DNA from: Dimargaris cristalligena
Lineage: Eukaryota; Kickxellomycota; Dimargaritomycetes; Dimargaritales; Dimargaritaceae
DNA length: 64,000 bases
Assembly (NCBI GenBank): GCA_027576995.1
Contig: JANBQC010000015.1
Location: 62,001-126,000, forward strand
Direction: 5' to 3'
Shown here one piece after another: positions 42,906 to 55,010 of this stretch. Made by a program: the position numbers and the translations under genes. Below the pieces are notes generated by a model. That model was not told the DNA's origin and did not search any database. It worked only from the letters and a program-made list of their open reading frames with translations. Each line of letters starts with the position of its first letter. The first letter of the stretch is position 1.

Positions 42906-43931
42906 TCAGGCCGCCACGGCGGCGGCATTATAGGCATAGCCACAATAGGGCCCCGAACCCTGGTCGTTACAAATCAATCCCGGGCCACACATGGTAACCA
43001 CATCTTTGCCGAATACTTTGACGACAATCTCCCCTGATTGTCCCTTGGATTTACAGCCGGGAAGGGAAGTTTGGTCATTGCTCGTTGTAATGGTTGTATT
43101 AGCTGTAGTGTCTTCGACCGGTACAGGGATGGTGATTACTTGTTCGGCCACCGGGCTGGCGCTTTCTTCGACGGGTGCGGCGACGGGGGTGATGATTTCT
43201 TCGGTGGGTGTAGCAACAGGGGTGCCGATATATTCAGTGGGTGTGGCGACAGGGGTCGCCTCAGGTGCGACCACTACCTTCTCGTCGGAACCACTGACCG
43301 TGACTGTACCGCCGCTACTACTACCACCCGGGTAATATTGGCTACCATCATCGCCACCGCTGGTAAATTCCCCAATGGTAACCCCGTGGGGGAAGTTAGC
43401 AATAACAATCTCGGGCCCCGAAAGCGTGCCACCTACCTTACCATCAATCTTCACATCGGCGCAGTTCATGTAGAACTCGCGATTGCCCGTTTTGTTGACC
43501 CAGGTCCAAGCGAAAATAGCCATCTCGGCGGCGGGAGCGTCGGAGGGAATGGGAATACTTAATGTGCCACCTAGAGTGGGACATTCATTCATAATGGTGT
43601 GGATGGCGATGAACGTCACGCCATTGTCGTAGGACAGGGAGAATTGGCAGTGCCCCCCATTGTGGGTGGCACCAAGCGATGAGAATTTAACTTCGGCAGA
43701 ACCGCCCGCCTTATAGGTGGCCACAGGTTCGGCGTAGGGTTCCATGTAATGGCACAGAGGGTATTTTTCTGTTCCCCCCGAACCAATCGGCGAGGAAAGA
43801 TAGTCCGGGTCGGGTTTTTGATATCCGCAGCCCGCGACGGTTGACCCGCGAACACAAGGGGTCTCCAGGAATATATGGCCAGCCACACTGGTGACCAAAG
43901 CACCGACGATAAAGACAGTCGAACCGATCAT
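42906..43931 (-). CDS. Secreted LPMO-like copper oxidase with C-terminal Cys-rich module
   Basis: 341 residues, ending TGA. The signal peptide (1-18, ending SVAG) leaves His19 as the mature N-terminus, the hallmark of LPMOs, where it forms half of the copper histidine brace. His90 in HNGGHCQFSLSY is the likely second ligand and Tyr154 in REFYMNCADV the likely axial residue. The layout resembles family AA11 chitin oxidases, but the family call is tentative. A linker of imperfect Pro/Val/Ala/Thr repeats (about 230-285) leads to a cysteine module (about 290-341) that may bind polysaccharide, perhaps CBM19-like. The start is at MIGST, as in all paralogues, not the Met 19 codons upstream. Extracellular role on chitin or a similar polymer is inferred. 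Confidence 0.75.
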   Translation of the reverse strand: MIGSTVFIVGALVTSVAGHIFLETPCVRGSTVAGCGYQKPDPDYLSSPIGSGGTEKYPLCHYMEPYAEPVATYKAGGSAEVKFSSLGATHNGGHCQFSLSYDNGVTFIAIHTIMNECPTLGGTLSIPIPSDAPAAEMAIFAWTWVNKTGNREFYMNCADVKIDGKVGGTLSGPEIVIANFPHGVTIGEFTSGGDDGSQYYPGGSSSGGTVTVSGSDEKVVVAPEATPVATPTEYIGTPVATPTEEIITPVAAPVEESASPVAEQVITIPVPVEDTTANTTITTSNDQTSLPGCKSKGQSGEIVVKVFGKDVVTMCGPGLICNDQGSGPYCGYAYNAAAVAA

Positions 43932-45230
43932 TTTGATAATTGGTTTGATAAGTAAAAAATATGGTGGGTCACGCGGTAAGTGAAGCAATGAGCAGAGTAG
44001 CTATAAAACTGAGTGAAAAAAAATCACATCGCCGAAAGTTCCTAAAGGTTAATAGCTCGTCGAAAACCGAAGACAATAACTGATAGGGGTGGGTGAACAC
44101 AGTTGTATTATAGCCAGCCGGCCTTGCAGAATATACCAATATTTTCAAATGGGGAAATTAGATTACTTAAGAGAGGGAGTGTGTGTAAACGTATACTATA
44201 TAATATCAGTATTAGAGAAATGAATGCGGCCAATAATTTACGCGACCAGCACGCTGAATTAATTTACCGAAGGAAAACGTAGTAGGGTGCGGAAATAGGG
44301 GTAGGTAAAGGATAGACTGCAATGGCAGAAATACCGAATGGTAGTAAAATTGGTTAATGGCTACTAGCTGGTTTTTTAAAAAACGGCTGTCGACAAGTAT
44401 CAATGTAATTATAATAAATAACAGCTACAAGCCGAGTCGGGAATATCGTATCCGCCTCTATTTATACGAATAAACTTATTTGAACACCACACCTACTTCC
44501 ATCGTAGTATGGGTGCGGAATGCCAAGAGTTGAAGTGGGCAGGGTCGAAGATAGGGCCATATCCTCACATATCCCCGAACTCTAGCGAACCGTCCGGCTA
44601 GCCGAACTTGCCCATTTTCCAAAATTCGTGTATCCTATTCGCCCATACCCTTGCTCATACGGGTGCTACAGAAGTCTGGGCTCTTGGGATAGACAACCAC
44701 CATTGTCTACAACAAGGGGGAGAGGTGTTAGAGGGTTTGGATGGTAAACATTTAACCTATCCCATACCACCCAGCGGCTCACTGCTATTCAATGGTGTAC
44801 CGACTGCCCGTTCATTCCTCTCAGCCAACGCTCCCCCTCCCCCCTTGACCTTTTATTTTTTTAAAAAGAAAAAGCACATTTAACCACTGTCCCCGCTATT
44901 TCCCTTTAGTGTAAACTTACCACCGATATCCAATGATATGGGGAAATGCTGGTCCGGGTTCTCTTTTTGCCGCCAACCTGAGGTCCCGATTTTCAATAGC
45001 CAAAGAAACAATGGGGTGCGGGGGGAAGAAAAGGGAGAATGCGGAGTAGGTGCAATGCCCTTGGAGCGAACGAATTGATATGCGTGAGTAGCGACCCTCA
45101 AGTGCGAGTTATGGAGAAGACATAAATTCGGAATGAAATTTATCCTTGCAAATGTACAGCAGCTGGATACATGGATGTCCATTATAATTTGAGTCAACCT
45201 GGCCACGGAGTTTTGCCGGCGCTGAGGTAG
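42906..45230 (-). repeat. LPMO duplication unit 1
   Basis: Gene plus about 1.3 kb upstream that is recognisably related to the upstream blocks of units 2-4. Shared landmarks: GTCGACAAGTATCAA near 44391-44405, a CTATTTATA stretch near 44458, TTGTCTACAACAAGGGGG near 44703 and CCACCCAGCGG near 44768. It is the most diverged of the four units. Confidence 0.6.
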
Positions 45231-45280
45231 GCCAGTTACTTAACCTTCCAGCCGCTTTTTATAAACTGTGAGGTCGCCTA

Positions 45281-45426
45281 TATATGGGTGAAATTCGACC
45301 CAGCCGTATATGGTTTTAAATGATATGTGTACGGGAAGATGGGCGGGATATTCATACTTAACCAGTAGTATTCGCCCCATCCAGCGGATTTTTTGTTATA
45401 TAGCCTGGTCGAACCTCTCCCATATA
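45281..45426 (+). mobile_element. 146-bp MITE-like element, copy 4
   Basis: Begins TATATGGGTGAAATTCGACC and ends CCTCTCCCATATA. Flanking TA on both sides fits a TA target. It lies just past the end of LPMO unit 1. Confidence 0.75.
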
Positions 45427-46124
45427 TAATCTTGGCATCGACAGCCTAATCATTGTCCTCGATGATATGGCATTAACTTTTTACTTTCCTATGTCACACT
45501 TTATTCTACACCCATATATTTGCCCCTGCACTCCCATTTGGATATCAAATGCTTACCTTTTATAATTCGCATCCCTATACACAAGTTTCTGGGAAACCAG
45601 GTCTACCCCCCTTGTTGACAGAAGTTTTGTACCATAGTATCACAAGCCCAGCTGGGTTATACAATTTTCCCGTTTAACTGTTTGTACCCCAATTTCTACC
45701 CTATACCCTAGCATATTCAAACTGTGAATAAGTTAAATTGACTATTGGCAATGAAATACGTCTTTATCAATTACATTTGCCGTAATGGACATGTAGGCTA
45801 TGTGGTAAGGGAAGTTCTTTGATAGTACGGTGGTTAGGAGGTCGCCCATTTTAGTCAAAATTTTATTTCATCAAAGTAGGTATTTAATTAACTGCCAAAA
45901 CTACACTTATACAGTTCTCTTGGGAAATTAATACAGAACACCCCTCAACATATCGTAATTTTGAATTACTCTTATCCTATTGAGAAAGTAAACTCTATTA
46001 CCTTCAATATTCACAACATGTATCTAATGTTGTATACTTAGAGATAGGCCTTAAACTGGTATATATGGTAACCTCACAACATACATGTCAATAATGATTA
46101 AAGGCTTCACAAGGTGTAGACTCC
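45427..46124. other. Spacer, nothing recognised
   Basis: AT-rich sequence between a MITE-like element and a solo LTR. No gene or RNA seen. Confidence 0.4.
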
Positions 46125-46700
46125 TTTCATCTGGGTTAACCACTCTTAGTCTATCAAGAGTCCTGAGGATAGGCTTCTAACAGTAGTTAGGGCTTAGACT
46201 TAGCCAAGCAGGCTACTAGTATCAGGTACAGTACTAACTAATAAAGGCTCAGTGGCAGGGATATGTGAGGCACATATAGTCAGCACACTTAATAATTAAT
46301 ATAGGGGGAGTGAGTATATATAGAGTTTATTGGGGGTAAACTAGGGATAAGAATAAGCTAAGGAATCTAACCAGTCCCAATGGGCCCCAGTTATATATAC
46401 ACTGGGACAACTCCAGAAGGAGGTCCCAAGGGAAGACTACTGCTAAGTCTAAGGTATAGGCAAATAGGCCAACTGGATAGCTGCTAGTATCTGGAAGACT
46501 CCAGTGGTAACTGGACGAGTCTTTGGATTAGCACTTGAGTAATTAGTGCAAAGAGGTGGAGTCCAAAAGGGGAGGGTTATATGATATAGGATGATCCCAT
46601 AGTACTAGGGGTGACTATGGGAAGGTTAATATGGTACTATAAGGCCTAATAGGGATAGATATTAAGGTGTCTGGATTAAGGAGGATTAAATGGTCTAATA
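46125..46700 (-). mobile_element. Solo LTR, family LTR1, degenerate copy
   Basis: Starts near CATCTGGGTTAACCAC and runs through the shared landmarks TCAAGAGTCCTGAGG, GGCCCCAGTTATATATA, GGAGGTCCCAAGG and AATATGGTACTATAAGG, ending near GGTCTAATA. No target duplication was found and both ends are eroded. It lies between LPMO units 1 and 2. Confidence 0.75.
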
Positions 46701-47219
46701 TTTCAGTATCCCCATTGCTAAATATTTGAATACAAGGGAGTACTGAGACATGATTAATTAGAATATAAAACTATTGGAGACCTAATAATATATTTTTACA
46801 TAGCTACATAATTTGTGCATATTATGTATCCCTTCTTCAAATTAAGCACTATAGAAGGGTTTGTACAGTAGTATAACCCAATGCCTTGTAAATTATGATC
46901 ATCCCTTAATATAACTAATGTACCCCTCCCTGGCAACATGGTAAATTTTCTACTAGTGTAATTATATTGAAGTATAAAGATGGTGCAGTACAACTGGGAG
47001 TAAGAGAAGAAAGCAGCTAGAAGATGGCGAGTGCCTCTAGGTGGTTAGTTATATTACACAGTATAATCGGTAGGGTGAATGATAGGTGGTTAGAATGAGT
47101 GACTCAGGTTAACTAAATAAACCAGCATGATTAGAGGAAATAGGATGAGAAAAAACTCATCAGGATATAATTTTCAACAAATTAGTATAAAAGTATACTA
47201 GCTATCCGTATTACATCAT
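46701..47219. other. Spacer, nothing recognised
   Basis: AT-rich; no gene, RNA or recognised repeat before LPMO unit 2 begins. Confidence 0.4.
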
Positions 47220-50090
47220 ATACTGTTTTATTTCAGGTAACCTTCCACAACGTAATAATAGATGGTCCATCAGCCACGTATTGGCCTCCACTGCCCCTGA
47301 TAAACTACATGGCCCAAAATAAAATATTTATTACTAGTTTACAAATTTCCGCTACAGGACTTATAGACCAGTTTTAATAAGGGAAGTGAAGAAGCACAGC
47401 TTCTGTTGTATGTCTTTGGTTGGCTAGATAGGCTCAATCATGCCGAATGCCAGAAATGCGTTTATAAATAAAGAACTAATTATCTTAATAGATGTGAATA
47501 CAAAAAAGGCAGTAGCTCGGAAAGACGTGTGTTGTAATGGGCAATATCGGGGAAGCCAGCTCCTTGACATACTCCAAGACCGTGTAGCAATTCAGCACGA
47601 TATACCTGGTTATCGCAAAAGGGACCAGCCCTGTATCGATTTAACCAAGACTTAGATAAATTCCATGAAAAAGACAAAAATAATGAGTACCGCATTAGCC
47701 CCATCAATCAAAACCAAGGGATAGATAAGCAGCGGCAAGAAAAATAGCAAGCTGGTGGAGACTAGGCCGCCTGGGCCCCCTTCTTGGGAATGTCACAGAA
47801 GGCACCCACACCGTTAATGTTATTGCGCACCATCCCCTTAATACAAGAGGTGACAATTTCCTGGCCTTGAAGCTTCACGATGATATCGGGCGATTTTCCA
47901 GCGGATTTACAGGCCGGACCAGCAGACTCGCCGCTTGTTGTAGAGGGTTTGGTTGTGGTCGGCTTTTCGGTAGTAGTCTAGGAGGTATCCTCGTCGTCGG
48001 CTGGAATGGCAGGGTTTTTGGTACCCTTACTGGATTTAGTGGTGGTTTTCTTGACCGAAGCTGGCTCCGTTTCTTCAGAATCGCCAATCGTAGAGGTCTT
48101 ACTACCGCTACCACTGCCACCGGGGTAGTACTCGCTGCCGTCGTTAGTACCGCTAAGAAACTCGCCGATAGTGACACCCCCGGGGTAGTTGGCAATTACA
48201 ATCTTGGGCCCCGAAAGCTTGCCGCCTGCCTTACCATCAATCTTCACGTCGGCACAGTTCATGTAAAACTCGCGGTTGCCCGATTTATTGACCCAGGTCC
48301 AGGCAAAAATGGCCATGGCAGCGGAGGGAGCGTCGGAGGGAATGGGGACACTCATTGTCGTGCCCACCACGTCACAATCTCCCATGATGGTGTGGATGGC
48401 GATGAACGTTTTGCCGTTGTCGTAAGATAGGGAGAATTGGCAGTGGCCGCCATTGTGGCCGGCAGCAGTTGAGGAGAATTTGACGGAAACACTACTGCCC
48501 GCTTTAAAAGTGGCCACAGGTTTGGCATAGGCCTCCGTGTAATGGCACAGGGGAAACTTCTTCTCCCCGGCAGCTCCAATAGGGGCCGTAATGTAGCCAG
48601 TATCGGGGTTGGGATATTTGCAGCTAGCGACAGTGGACCCACGAACACAAGGGGATTCTATAAATCCGTGACCAGCCACGCTGGTGATCAAAGCGCCAAG
48701 GATAAGGGCAGTTGAACCGATCATTTTGGTAACTGGATTGATAAGAAAAAGAGGAAACGGGCCACACGCTAGGCAAGAAAATAGACTGTAAATATTGGAG
48801 AAGAGGATAAATCACCGTCGTTGATGGTTCCAAAAAAGTTGATAACTCGTCGATAACCGAATAAAATAATGGGTAGAGGTAGGGAAAAACAGTAATAGTA
48901 TAGCCAGCCAGCCTTGCAGAATAGTCCAATATTTCTCTAGCGAATTGAAATGGTTGGGAGAGAGTGAAAGTGTACTATGGAATAATAATGGTTTGGAAAG
49001 GAATGAGGCAAATAATCTATGCAGCCAGCACGGTGAACTAAGTATCCAACATGAAACCTTAATAAGGCGAAAGAACAGGGATAGGTAAAGGAATGACTGT
49101 AATGTTAGAAATACCGAAGGTTAGTAAAACCGGTACTAGTAAAATTAATATAGGAAGGACTAGATGTATAAAAGCCAACAATGTATAATATAGCAGCTAG
49201 CTATTAAATATCCTAAATAGAGCGGATGTCAACAAGTATCAGCGAAGTAATGGTTTAAATGGTGATGATTTTAAAATGAGGTAGGCGGGGCGGGCGCTAT
49301 TTATAAGGATGTAAATTTATGAACAAAGAATTTACCTCTATCATTGTGTGTGTGCGGGATGTGGGAATAGAGATTGGTGGTGTCGAAGATAGAGCTATAA
49401 AACCACATATTTTCAAGGTTTAACGAAATGTCCTATTAGCCGAACATGCCGATTTTCCAAAATACTTAACGACGATTTGCGGATGTCCCTACATTGACAT
49501 GGGTCACCGATGCCTGGGACCCTTTTGTCAATCTGCCTTTGTCTACAGCAAGGGGGGTGGTTAAAAATTTGAATGATAATCAATTACCCCTTCCCGTACA
49601 ACCCAGCGATCCCCATCATTGTATTGGTGTGCCGGCTACTTCTTTGTCCCTCACACTCAACCCCCCCCTTGATTTTTAGTACGAATACTAAGCCACTTTC
49701 ACCATCCACCACCAACATCTTACAATATTGGGGCAGACTTATACGGGACCTTTTTTTGCCGCCAACCACGGGATCTGGACCACAGTCGTTTAACAATGGT
49801 ATAACAATTTAAGGCACAGGGGTTGATAATGGTAAAGCAGGCGCCGAATGAAATGCATTTGAGATGGGCTAGTTGATATGAGTGAGTAGCAATCCTCGAG
49901 ACCAATTTTTTTTAAAAAAGGTATCGATTTGTGTTGAACTTTATCTTGGCCAATGTATTGCAGCCAACTAAATAATTATTGTGTAAAATTTAGAGCTGCC
50001 GAAGTATGTAATGTTGCTAATGTGTAGGCCAGATGGGTTTGGAAATGTATATCCCGTATTTATAGGCGGGGGGTTTTTTTAAAGAAACTA
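47220..50090 (-). repeat. LPMO duplication unit 2
   Basis: Covers about 540 bases downstream of the gene, the gene itself and about 1.35 kb upstream. The downstream block (landmarks CCCAAAATAAAA, GAAGCACAGCTTCTGTTG and GGAAGCCAGCTCC) recurs in units 3 and 4. The 260 bases before the start codon are essentially identical to unit 3, then similarity drops from about 48985. Confidence 0.75.
47762..48724 (-). pseudogene. LPMO-like gene with premature TAG in the linker
   Basis: Open for 248 codons, then TAG at 47978-47980 in the Thr/Ser-rich linker. The same frame continues without a further stop or shift to TAG at 47762-47764, and encodes the remaining linker and a full cysteine module (GPACKSAGKSPDIIVK onward, ending CDIPKKGAQAA). 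The signal peptide, His19, His90 and Tyr154 are all present, so a truncated, secreted and catalytically plausible protein without the C-terminal module may be made. The N-terminal part is nearly identical to the gene at 51619-52707, while the tail resembles the gene at 57926-58891, so it looks chimeric. Calling it a pseudogene is a judgement; truncated but functional is the alternative. Confidence 0.7.
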
Positions 50091-50357
50091 GATAATATAT
50101 ACGCCCACAGTTCAATAACATTTATTTCTGCGTCACATTTTAATATAAAAAAAAAGCAAAAAAGGGTGTATTCCATAGGTTTACCACAGCTTCCTCAGTA
50201 ATTTCATTTTAGTTAATGTAATCTTATATTTACCCCTTATGTTTAATTACAGTATTTAATGCACCCTATATTTATTATACACACTGTCTTGGGTTTCTTC
50301 TTGCCCATTGGACAACTAAATGCATATAGGTGAGGTTTAGTCTAGCTTTGTAATATT

Positions 50358-50937
50358 TGTTAGACTATCTAATCCTCCTTAATCCAGATGCCTTCATATC
50401 CATCCCTATTAGGCTTTATGGCACCATATTAACCTTCCCATAGTCACCCCCAGTACTATGGGGTCATCCTATATCATATATCCCTTCCCCTTTTGGACCC
50501 TGCCCCTTTGTACTAATCACTCAAGTACTAATCCAAAGACTCTTCCAGTTACCATTAGAGTCTTATAGATACCAGTTACCATCTGGTTAACTTATTTACT
50601 TATACCATAGCCTTAGTAGTATTCTTCCCTCAGGACCTCCTACTAGAGTTGTCCCTATGTATATATAACTGGGCCCCATTAGGACTAGTTAGATTCTATA
50701 GCTTATTCTTACCCCCAGTTTACCCCAATAAACTCTATATATACTTACCCCCTTGTACTGACTAGTAAGTGTACCCACTGCATATCCCCTTATACATACC
50801 TACCATAGCCTTTATTAGTTAGTACTGTACCTGTATCTGATACTAGTAGCCTGCTTGGCCAAGTCTAAGCCCCACCTACTATTAGAAGCCTGTCCTTAAG
50901 ACTCTTGACAGACTATGAGTGGTTAACCCAGGTGACA
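50358..50937 (+). mobile_element. Solo LTR, family LTR1
   Basis: About 580 bp starting TGTTAGAC and ending GGTTAACCCAGGTGACA. It shows a TATA-like ATGTATATATAAC near 50657 followed about 70 bases later by CAATAAACTC, the promoter-then-polyadenylation order of an LTR. No target duplication was seen. It lies between LPMO units 2 and 3. Confidence 0.8.
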
Positions 50938-51094
50938 CTTTATTGATACATCTTAAGTCATTTCAATATTATAAACATCATCTTGTAAAAAGAATATACC
51001 CCACCCCTGACTACATGGTAAATAGTCCACTAGAGGGATTAATGAAAATGTATACCTATAATCCATAATCTGAAAGCATTTGCCTAATTTGAGA

Positions 51095-54090
51095 TAGTGG
51101 CCAGCAGCACAATATTTGATAAGCTATTAGCCATAAATCAACCTTCACTGCCCCCAATGAGCTACCTAACCCAAAATAAAATATATATTCATAATTTATA
51201 TATTGTCACTGCAGGATTTGTGGTCTACTTAGAAGTGATAAGTGAGGAAGCACAGCTTCTGTTACATGTATTTGGTTGGTTCAATAGAATCAACCTTGCC
51301 GAATGCCAGCAATGCTATAATAAATATATAACTAATTACCTAAAAAAATGTGAAAAAATCAAACAGCCAATAGTCCGAAGGGGCGTGTCCTGTAACGGGC
51401 AATGTCGTGGAAGCCAGTTCTTTGACATGTTTCATAACCCGAGAAGCCATCCAGAATGATAGACTCGGCTATCGCAGAGAGGGTGGCCCCTCTTATTGAA
51501 TTTACTAGGATATCGGGAATTTCCATAAAAACGACAAAAGAAATACCGCATTAACCCCATCGATCAAAACCAAGAGGTAGGTAAGTATACGTTGAAGGAT
51601 TAGACGAACTGATATAAACTAGGCCGTATCCGCCTTAGGCGTGTCACAGAAAGCCCCCACTCCGTTAGTATTATTACACACCTGCCCCCCGGAACAAGAG
51701 GTAACAATTTCCTGGCCCCGAAGCATCACGATGATATCAGGCGATGTCCCGGCAGATTTACAGGCCGGGCCAGAAGTTTCGGTGCTGGATCTCGCAGAGT
51801 TGGTGGCTTTGCTTGAAGGGGACTTGGTTTTGGTGCTCTCTTCTGTGGTGGTCGCACTGGATTCGTCGTCGCTGGTCGAAGTGGCGGAGCTTTTAGTACT
51901 GCTGCTGGTTTTGGTCGTGGTGCTGTCATCTGTAGCGGCAGTAGGCTCATCGGCAGTGGTCGCACTGGCGTCGCTGTCGTCGGCTGAAGTGGAAGTGCTT
52001 TTAGTAACACTGCTGGACTTGGTAGTAGTCGACTTGGCCGGGGCTGACTCCGCCTCTTCATAATCGCTAGCTGCGGTGGTCTTACTACTGCTACTACTGC
52101 CACCGGGATAGTACTCGCTGCCGTCGTTCGTACCGCTAAGGAACTCGCCGATAGTGACACCACCGGGGTAGTTGGCAATTACAATCTCTGGCCCCGAAAG
52201 CTTGCCGCCTGCCTTACCATCAATCTTCACGTCGGCACAGTTCATGTAAAACTCGCGGTTGCCCGATTTATTGACCCAGGTCCAGGCAAAAATGGCCATG
52301 GCAGCGGAGGGAGCGTCGGAGGGAATGGGGACACTCATTGTCGTGCCCACCACGTCACAATCTCCCATGATGGTGTGGATGGCGATGAACGTTTTGCCGT
52401 TGTCGTAAGATAGGGAGAATTGGCAGTGGCCGCCATTGTGGCCGGCAGCAGTTGAGGAGAATTTGACGGAAACACTACTGCCCGCTTTAAAAGTGGCCAC
52501 AGGTTCGGCATAGGCCTCGGTGTAATGGCACAGGGGAAACTTCTCCTCCCCGGCAGCTCCAATAGGGGCCGTAATGTAGCCAGTATCGGGGTTGGGATAT
52601 TTGCAGCTAGCGACAGTGGACCCACGAACACAAGGGGATTCTATAAATCCGTGACCAGCCACGCTGGTGATCAAAGCGCCAAGGATAAGGGCAGTTGAAC
52701 CGATCATTTTGGTAACTGGATTGATAAGAAAAAGAGGAAACGGGCCACACGCTAGGCAAGAAAATAGACTGTAAATATTGGAGAAGAGGATAAATCACCG
52801 TCGTTGATGGTTCCAAAAAAGTTGATAACTCGTCGATAACCGAATAAAATAATGGGTAGAGGTAGGGAAAAACAGTAATAGTATAGCCAGCCAGCCTTGC
52901 AGAATAGTCCAATGTTTCTCTAGCGAATTGAAATGGTTGGGAGAGAGTGAAAGTGTACTATGGAATAATAGTTATTTGGGAAAGGAATGCGGCTAATAAT
53001 CTACGTGACCGGCACGATGAATTAATTAACCGAGAGAAAATTTAATGGGGGTGGATAAAGGATGGACTGCAATGCTGAAATACCAAATGGTAGCGAAACT
53101 AGTATTTGGGTAGCTAATTGAGGAAGAGCAGGGTGTATATAAACCAATATGGTAAAAGGTGGCAACTGGCTAACGGCTATTAATTGTTTTTAAAAAAGAA
53201 AAGCGGATGTCGACAAGTATCAACGAAGGGAAGGATGAAATGGTGATTATTTTAAAAGGAGGTAGGTGGGGCAGACGCTTTTTATATGTAAATATCTGTA
53301 CCACAGCTCCGCTTCTACTACTGCCTGTGTGCGGAAAGCGGGAATAGAGGTTAGTGGGCTTGGGGATAAAAACACATACTTTCGTGGATCCATAGTCAAG
53401 CGAGACTTCCGACTGGCTGAACATGCCCACTTCCTAAAGTCCGCTTCATCGATTTGCGAGTGACCCTGTATATACGCGGGCTACCGATGTCTAGGGATCT
53501 TTGGATCGGGCACCTTTGTCTACAGCAAGGGAAATGATTGAGAATCTTGCTGGTATATATTTACCCTGCCCCGTACCACCCAGCGGGTCCCATCATTATT
53601 CTGTTGAGTTAGCTAATTGTTCTTCCCTCTTATTCAACCCTCCCGAATTTTTGGATTGCATACTAAGTCACTCTCGCAGCCTAATGCCGCTACTCCCCTT
53701 TGCTGTAAAATCGCCGCCGATATCGTCCGATATTAGGATAAGTCGTTTAGGGACCTTTTTTTGCCGCCAACATGGGCCCCAGCTTACAATTTGTTTATCA
53801 ATCTAAGGCGCGGGAGTTAAATGAGGTAGAATAGGCGACGGACGGAATTTATTAAAAGTAGGCTAATTGATATGAGTGGATGGTGAATCCAAGTGCTATT
53901 TACGGATATTAAGATTTTAATTTGCGATGCACTTTATCCTGGTATATGTATTGCAGCCAACTATCTAACTACCATGTAAAATCGAGAGCGACCAAATAAT
54001 ATAGCACCTCTGATGTGTAGGCCAGAAAGGGTTTGAAATTTATATACTGATTTTGCTGGGTTTTTTTAAATAATGGACCCATTGGATATG
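51095..54090 (-). repeat. LPMO duplication unit 3
   Basis: Gene with about 520 bases downstream and 1.4 kb upstream. From the start codon to about 52967 the upstream block matches unit 2. From the start codon to about 53270 it matches unit 4 almost base for base. Further upstream it resembles unit 2 again (TTTGTCTACAGCAAGG near 53515, CCAGCGGGTCCCATCATT near 53580). Confidence 0.75.
51619..52707 (-). CDS. Secreted LPMO-like copper oxidase with long Ser/Thr linker
   Basis: 362 residues, ending TAG. Signal peptide 1-18, mature His19, second candidate copper His90, axial Tyr154. The catalytic part runs to about residue 205 and ends in GEFLSGTNDGSEYYPGG. The linker of about 105 residues is Ser/Thr/Ala-rich, likely O-glycosylated, and longer than in the paralogues. 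The last 50 residues form the cysteine module with GPACKSAG, TSCSGGQVC and GAFCDTP. The first 200 residues differ only slightly from the truncated copy at 47762-48724. Predicted to cleave chitin or a related polysaccharide outside the cell; substrate not proven by sequence. Confidence 0.8.
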   Translation of the reverse strand: MIGSTALILGALITSVAGHGFIESPCVRGSTVASCKYPNPDTGYITAPIGAAGEEKFPLCHYTEAYAEPVATFKAGSSVSVKFSSTAAGHNGGHCQFSLSYDNGKTFIAIHTIMGDCDVVGTTMSVPIPSDAPSAAMAIFAWTWVNKSGNREFYMNCADVKIDGKAGGKLSGPEIVIANYPGGVTIGEFLSGTNDGSEYYPGGSSSSSKTTAASDYEEAESAPAKSTTTKSSSVTKSTSTSADDSDASATTADEPTAATDDSTTTKTSSSTKSSATSTSDDESSATTTEESTKTKSPSSKATNSARSSTETSGPACKSAGTSPDIIVMLRGQEIVTSCSGGQVCNNTNGVGAFCDTPKADTA

Positions 54091-54504
54091 CTTACATTAT
54101 ACACCCTTCCTCATTACCAAATTATGTTTAAAAAAATGCAAAATAGGGTAGATTCTATAAGATTATCATAGCTTTCTCAGTAATTTCATTTGAATTGATA
54201 TAATTTTGTATTCTGTCACCCAGGTTAACCACTCTTAGTCCATTAAGAGTCCTGAGGATAGGCTTCTAATGGTAGGTGGGGCTTAGACTTAGCCAAGTAG
54301 GCTACTAGCATTAGGATGGGGTGCAGTACTAACCAATAAAGGATAAGTACATGTATATGCAAGGGACATGCAGTGGGCACACTTACTAGTTAATATAAGG
54401 GGGTGAGTATATAGAGAGTTTATTGAGGTAAACTATGGGGGTATGAATAAGCTAAGGAATTAAACCAATCCCAGTGGGGCCCAGTTATATATATGTGGGG
54501 ATAG

Positions 54505-55010
54505 TGTCATAACAGGTTGATTTGAACTATAAGAATAACCAGCCATACAAGTAAAAACCCATACCAATGGATGGGTAAATTAATATTAACATTACAGAAA
54601 TATATCCCCATTACCCTACTGTGTTTTATTTCCATTGTTATATTCCCCATATTATCTAGATACTGATTCATATAGGTGAAATTCGGCCCAGCTATATAAG
54701 GGTTTCCATTATACATGTATGGGAAAATATATGGGAAATGTATTTTTAACTAGTAATATTGGCTGAATTTAATGGATTTTTCATTATATAGTTTAGATGA
54801 AAATCTCCCATATTCATTAGTCATCATTATTCTTTCCCTGCCCCTTGAGTCTAGATATAACCCCAACCGTTTTCCCACAGTGTGCTCTTTAGCTTACAAC
54901 TCCTCTTTTATTTTGTCTTATTCTGATATTTATCCTAATAAATTTATTCCTGTCCTTTGAAGTCTGGTCCATCCTGTGGTACCTGGCCTTAATACTGACC
55001 CATCATAACA
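54505..55010. mobile_element. Solo LTR of a second family (LTR2)
   Basis: 506 bp starting TGTCATAACAGG and ending CATCATAACA. It is flanked by perfect 5-bp duplications GATAG (54500-54504 and 55011-55015) inside an LTR1. The ends are partly inverted and the flank type is that of retroviral integration. It contains a 146-bp MITE-like element, so its own length is about 360 bp. No other copy was noticed in the window. The orientation is uncertain. Confidence 0.75.
54669..54814 (+). mobile_element. 146-bp MITE-like element, copy 5, nested in LTR2
   Basis: Begins CATATAGGTGAAATTCGG and ends AATCTCCCATATT. Strongly similar to copy 3, including GTATGGGAAAATATATGGG and TTTAACTAGTAATATTGG. It is the innermost element of a three-level nest. 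Confidence 0.8.

Noticed and set aside
39545..48724. Reassigned stop codons as the explanation for in-frame TAA and TAG in two LPMO-like genes
   Set aside because: Other intact genes here end normally at TAA, TAG and TGA, so the standard code applies and nonsense mutations are simpler.
48624..52912. Two identical 101-codon minus-strand frames (48624-48929 and 52607-52912) overlapping the LPMO starts
   Set aside because: They lie out of frame over the signal-peptide region and promoter of recently duplicated genes, so identity follows from the duplication. In the fourth unit the same frame is broken by a stop.
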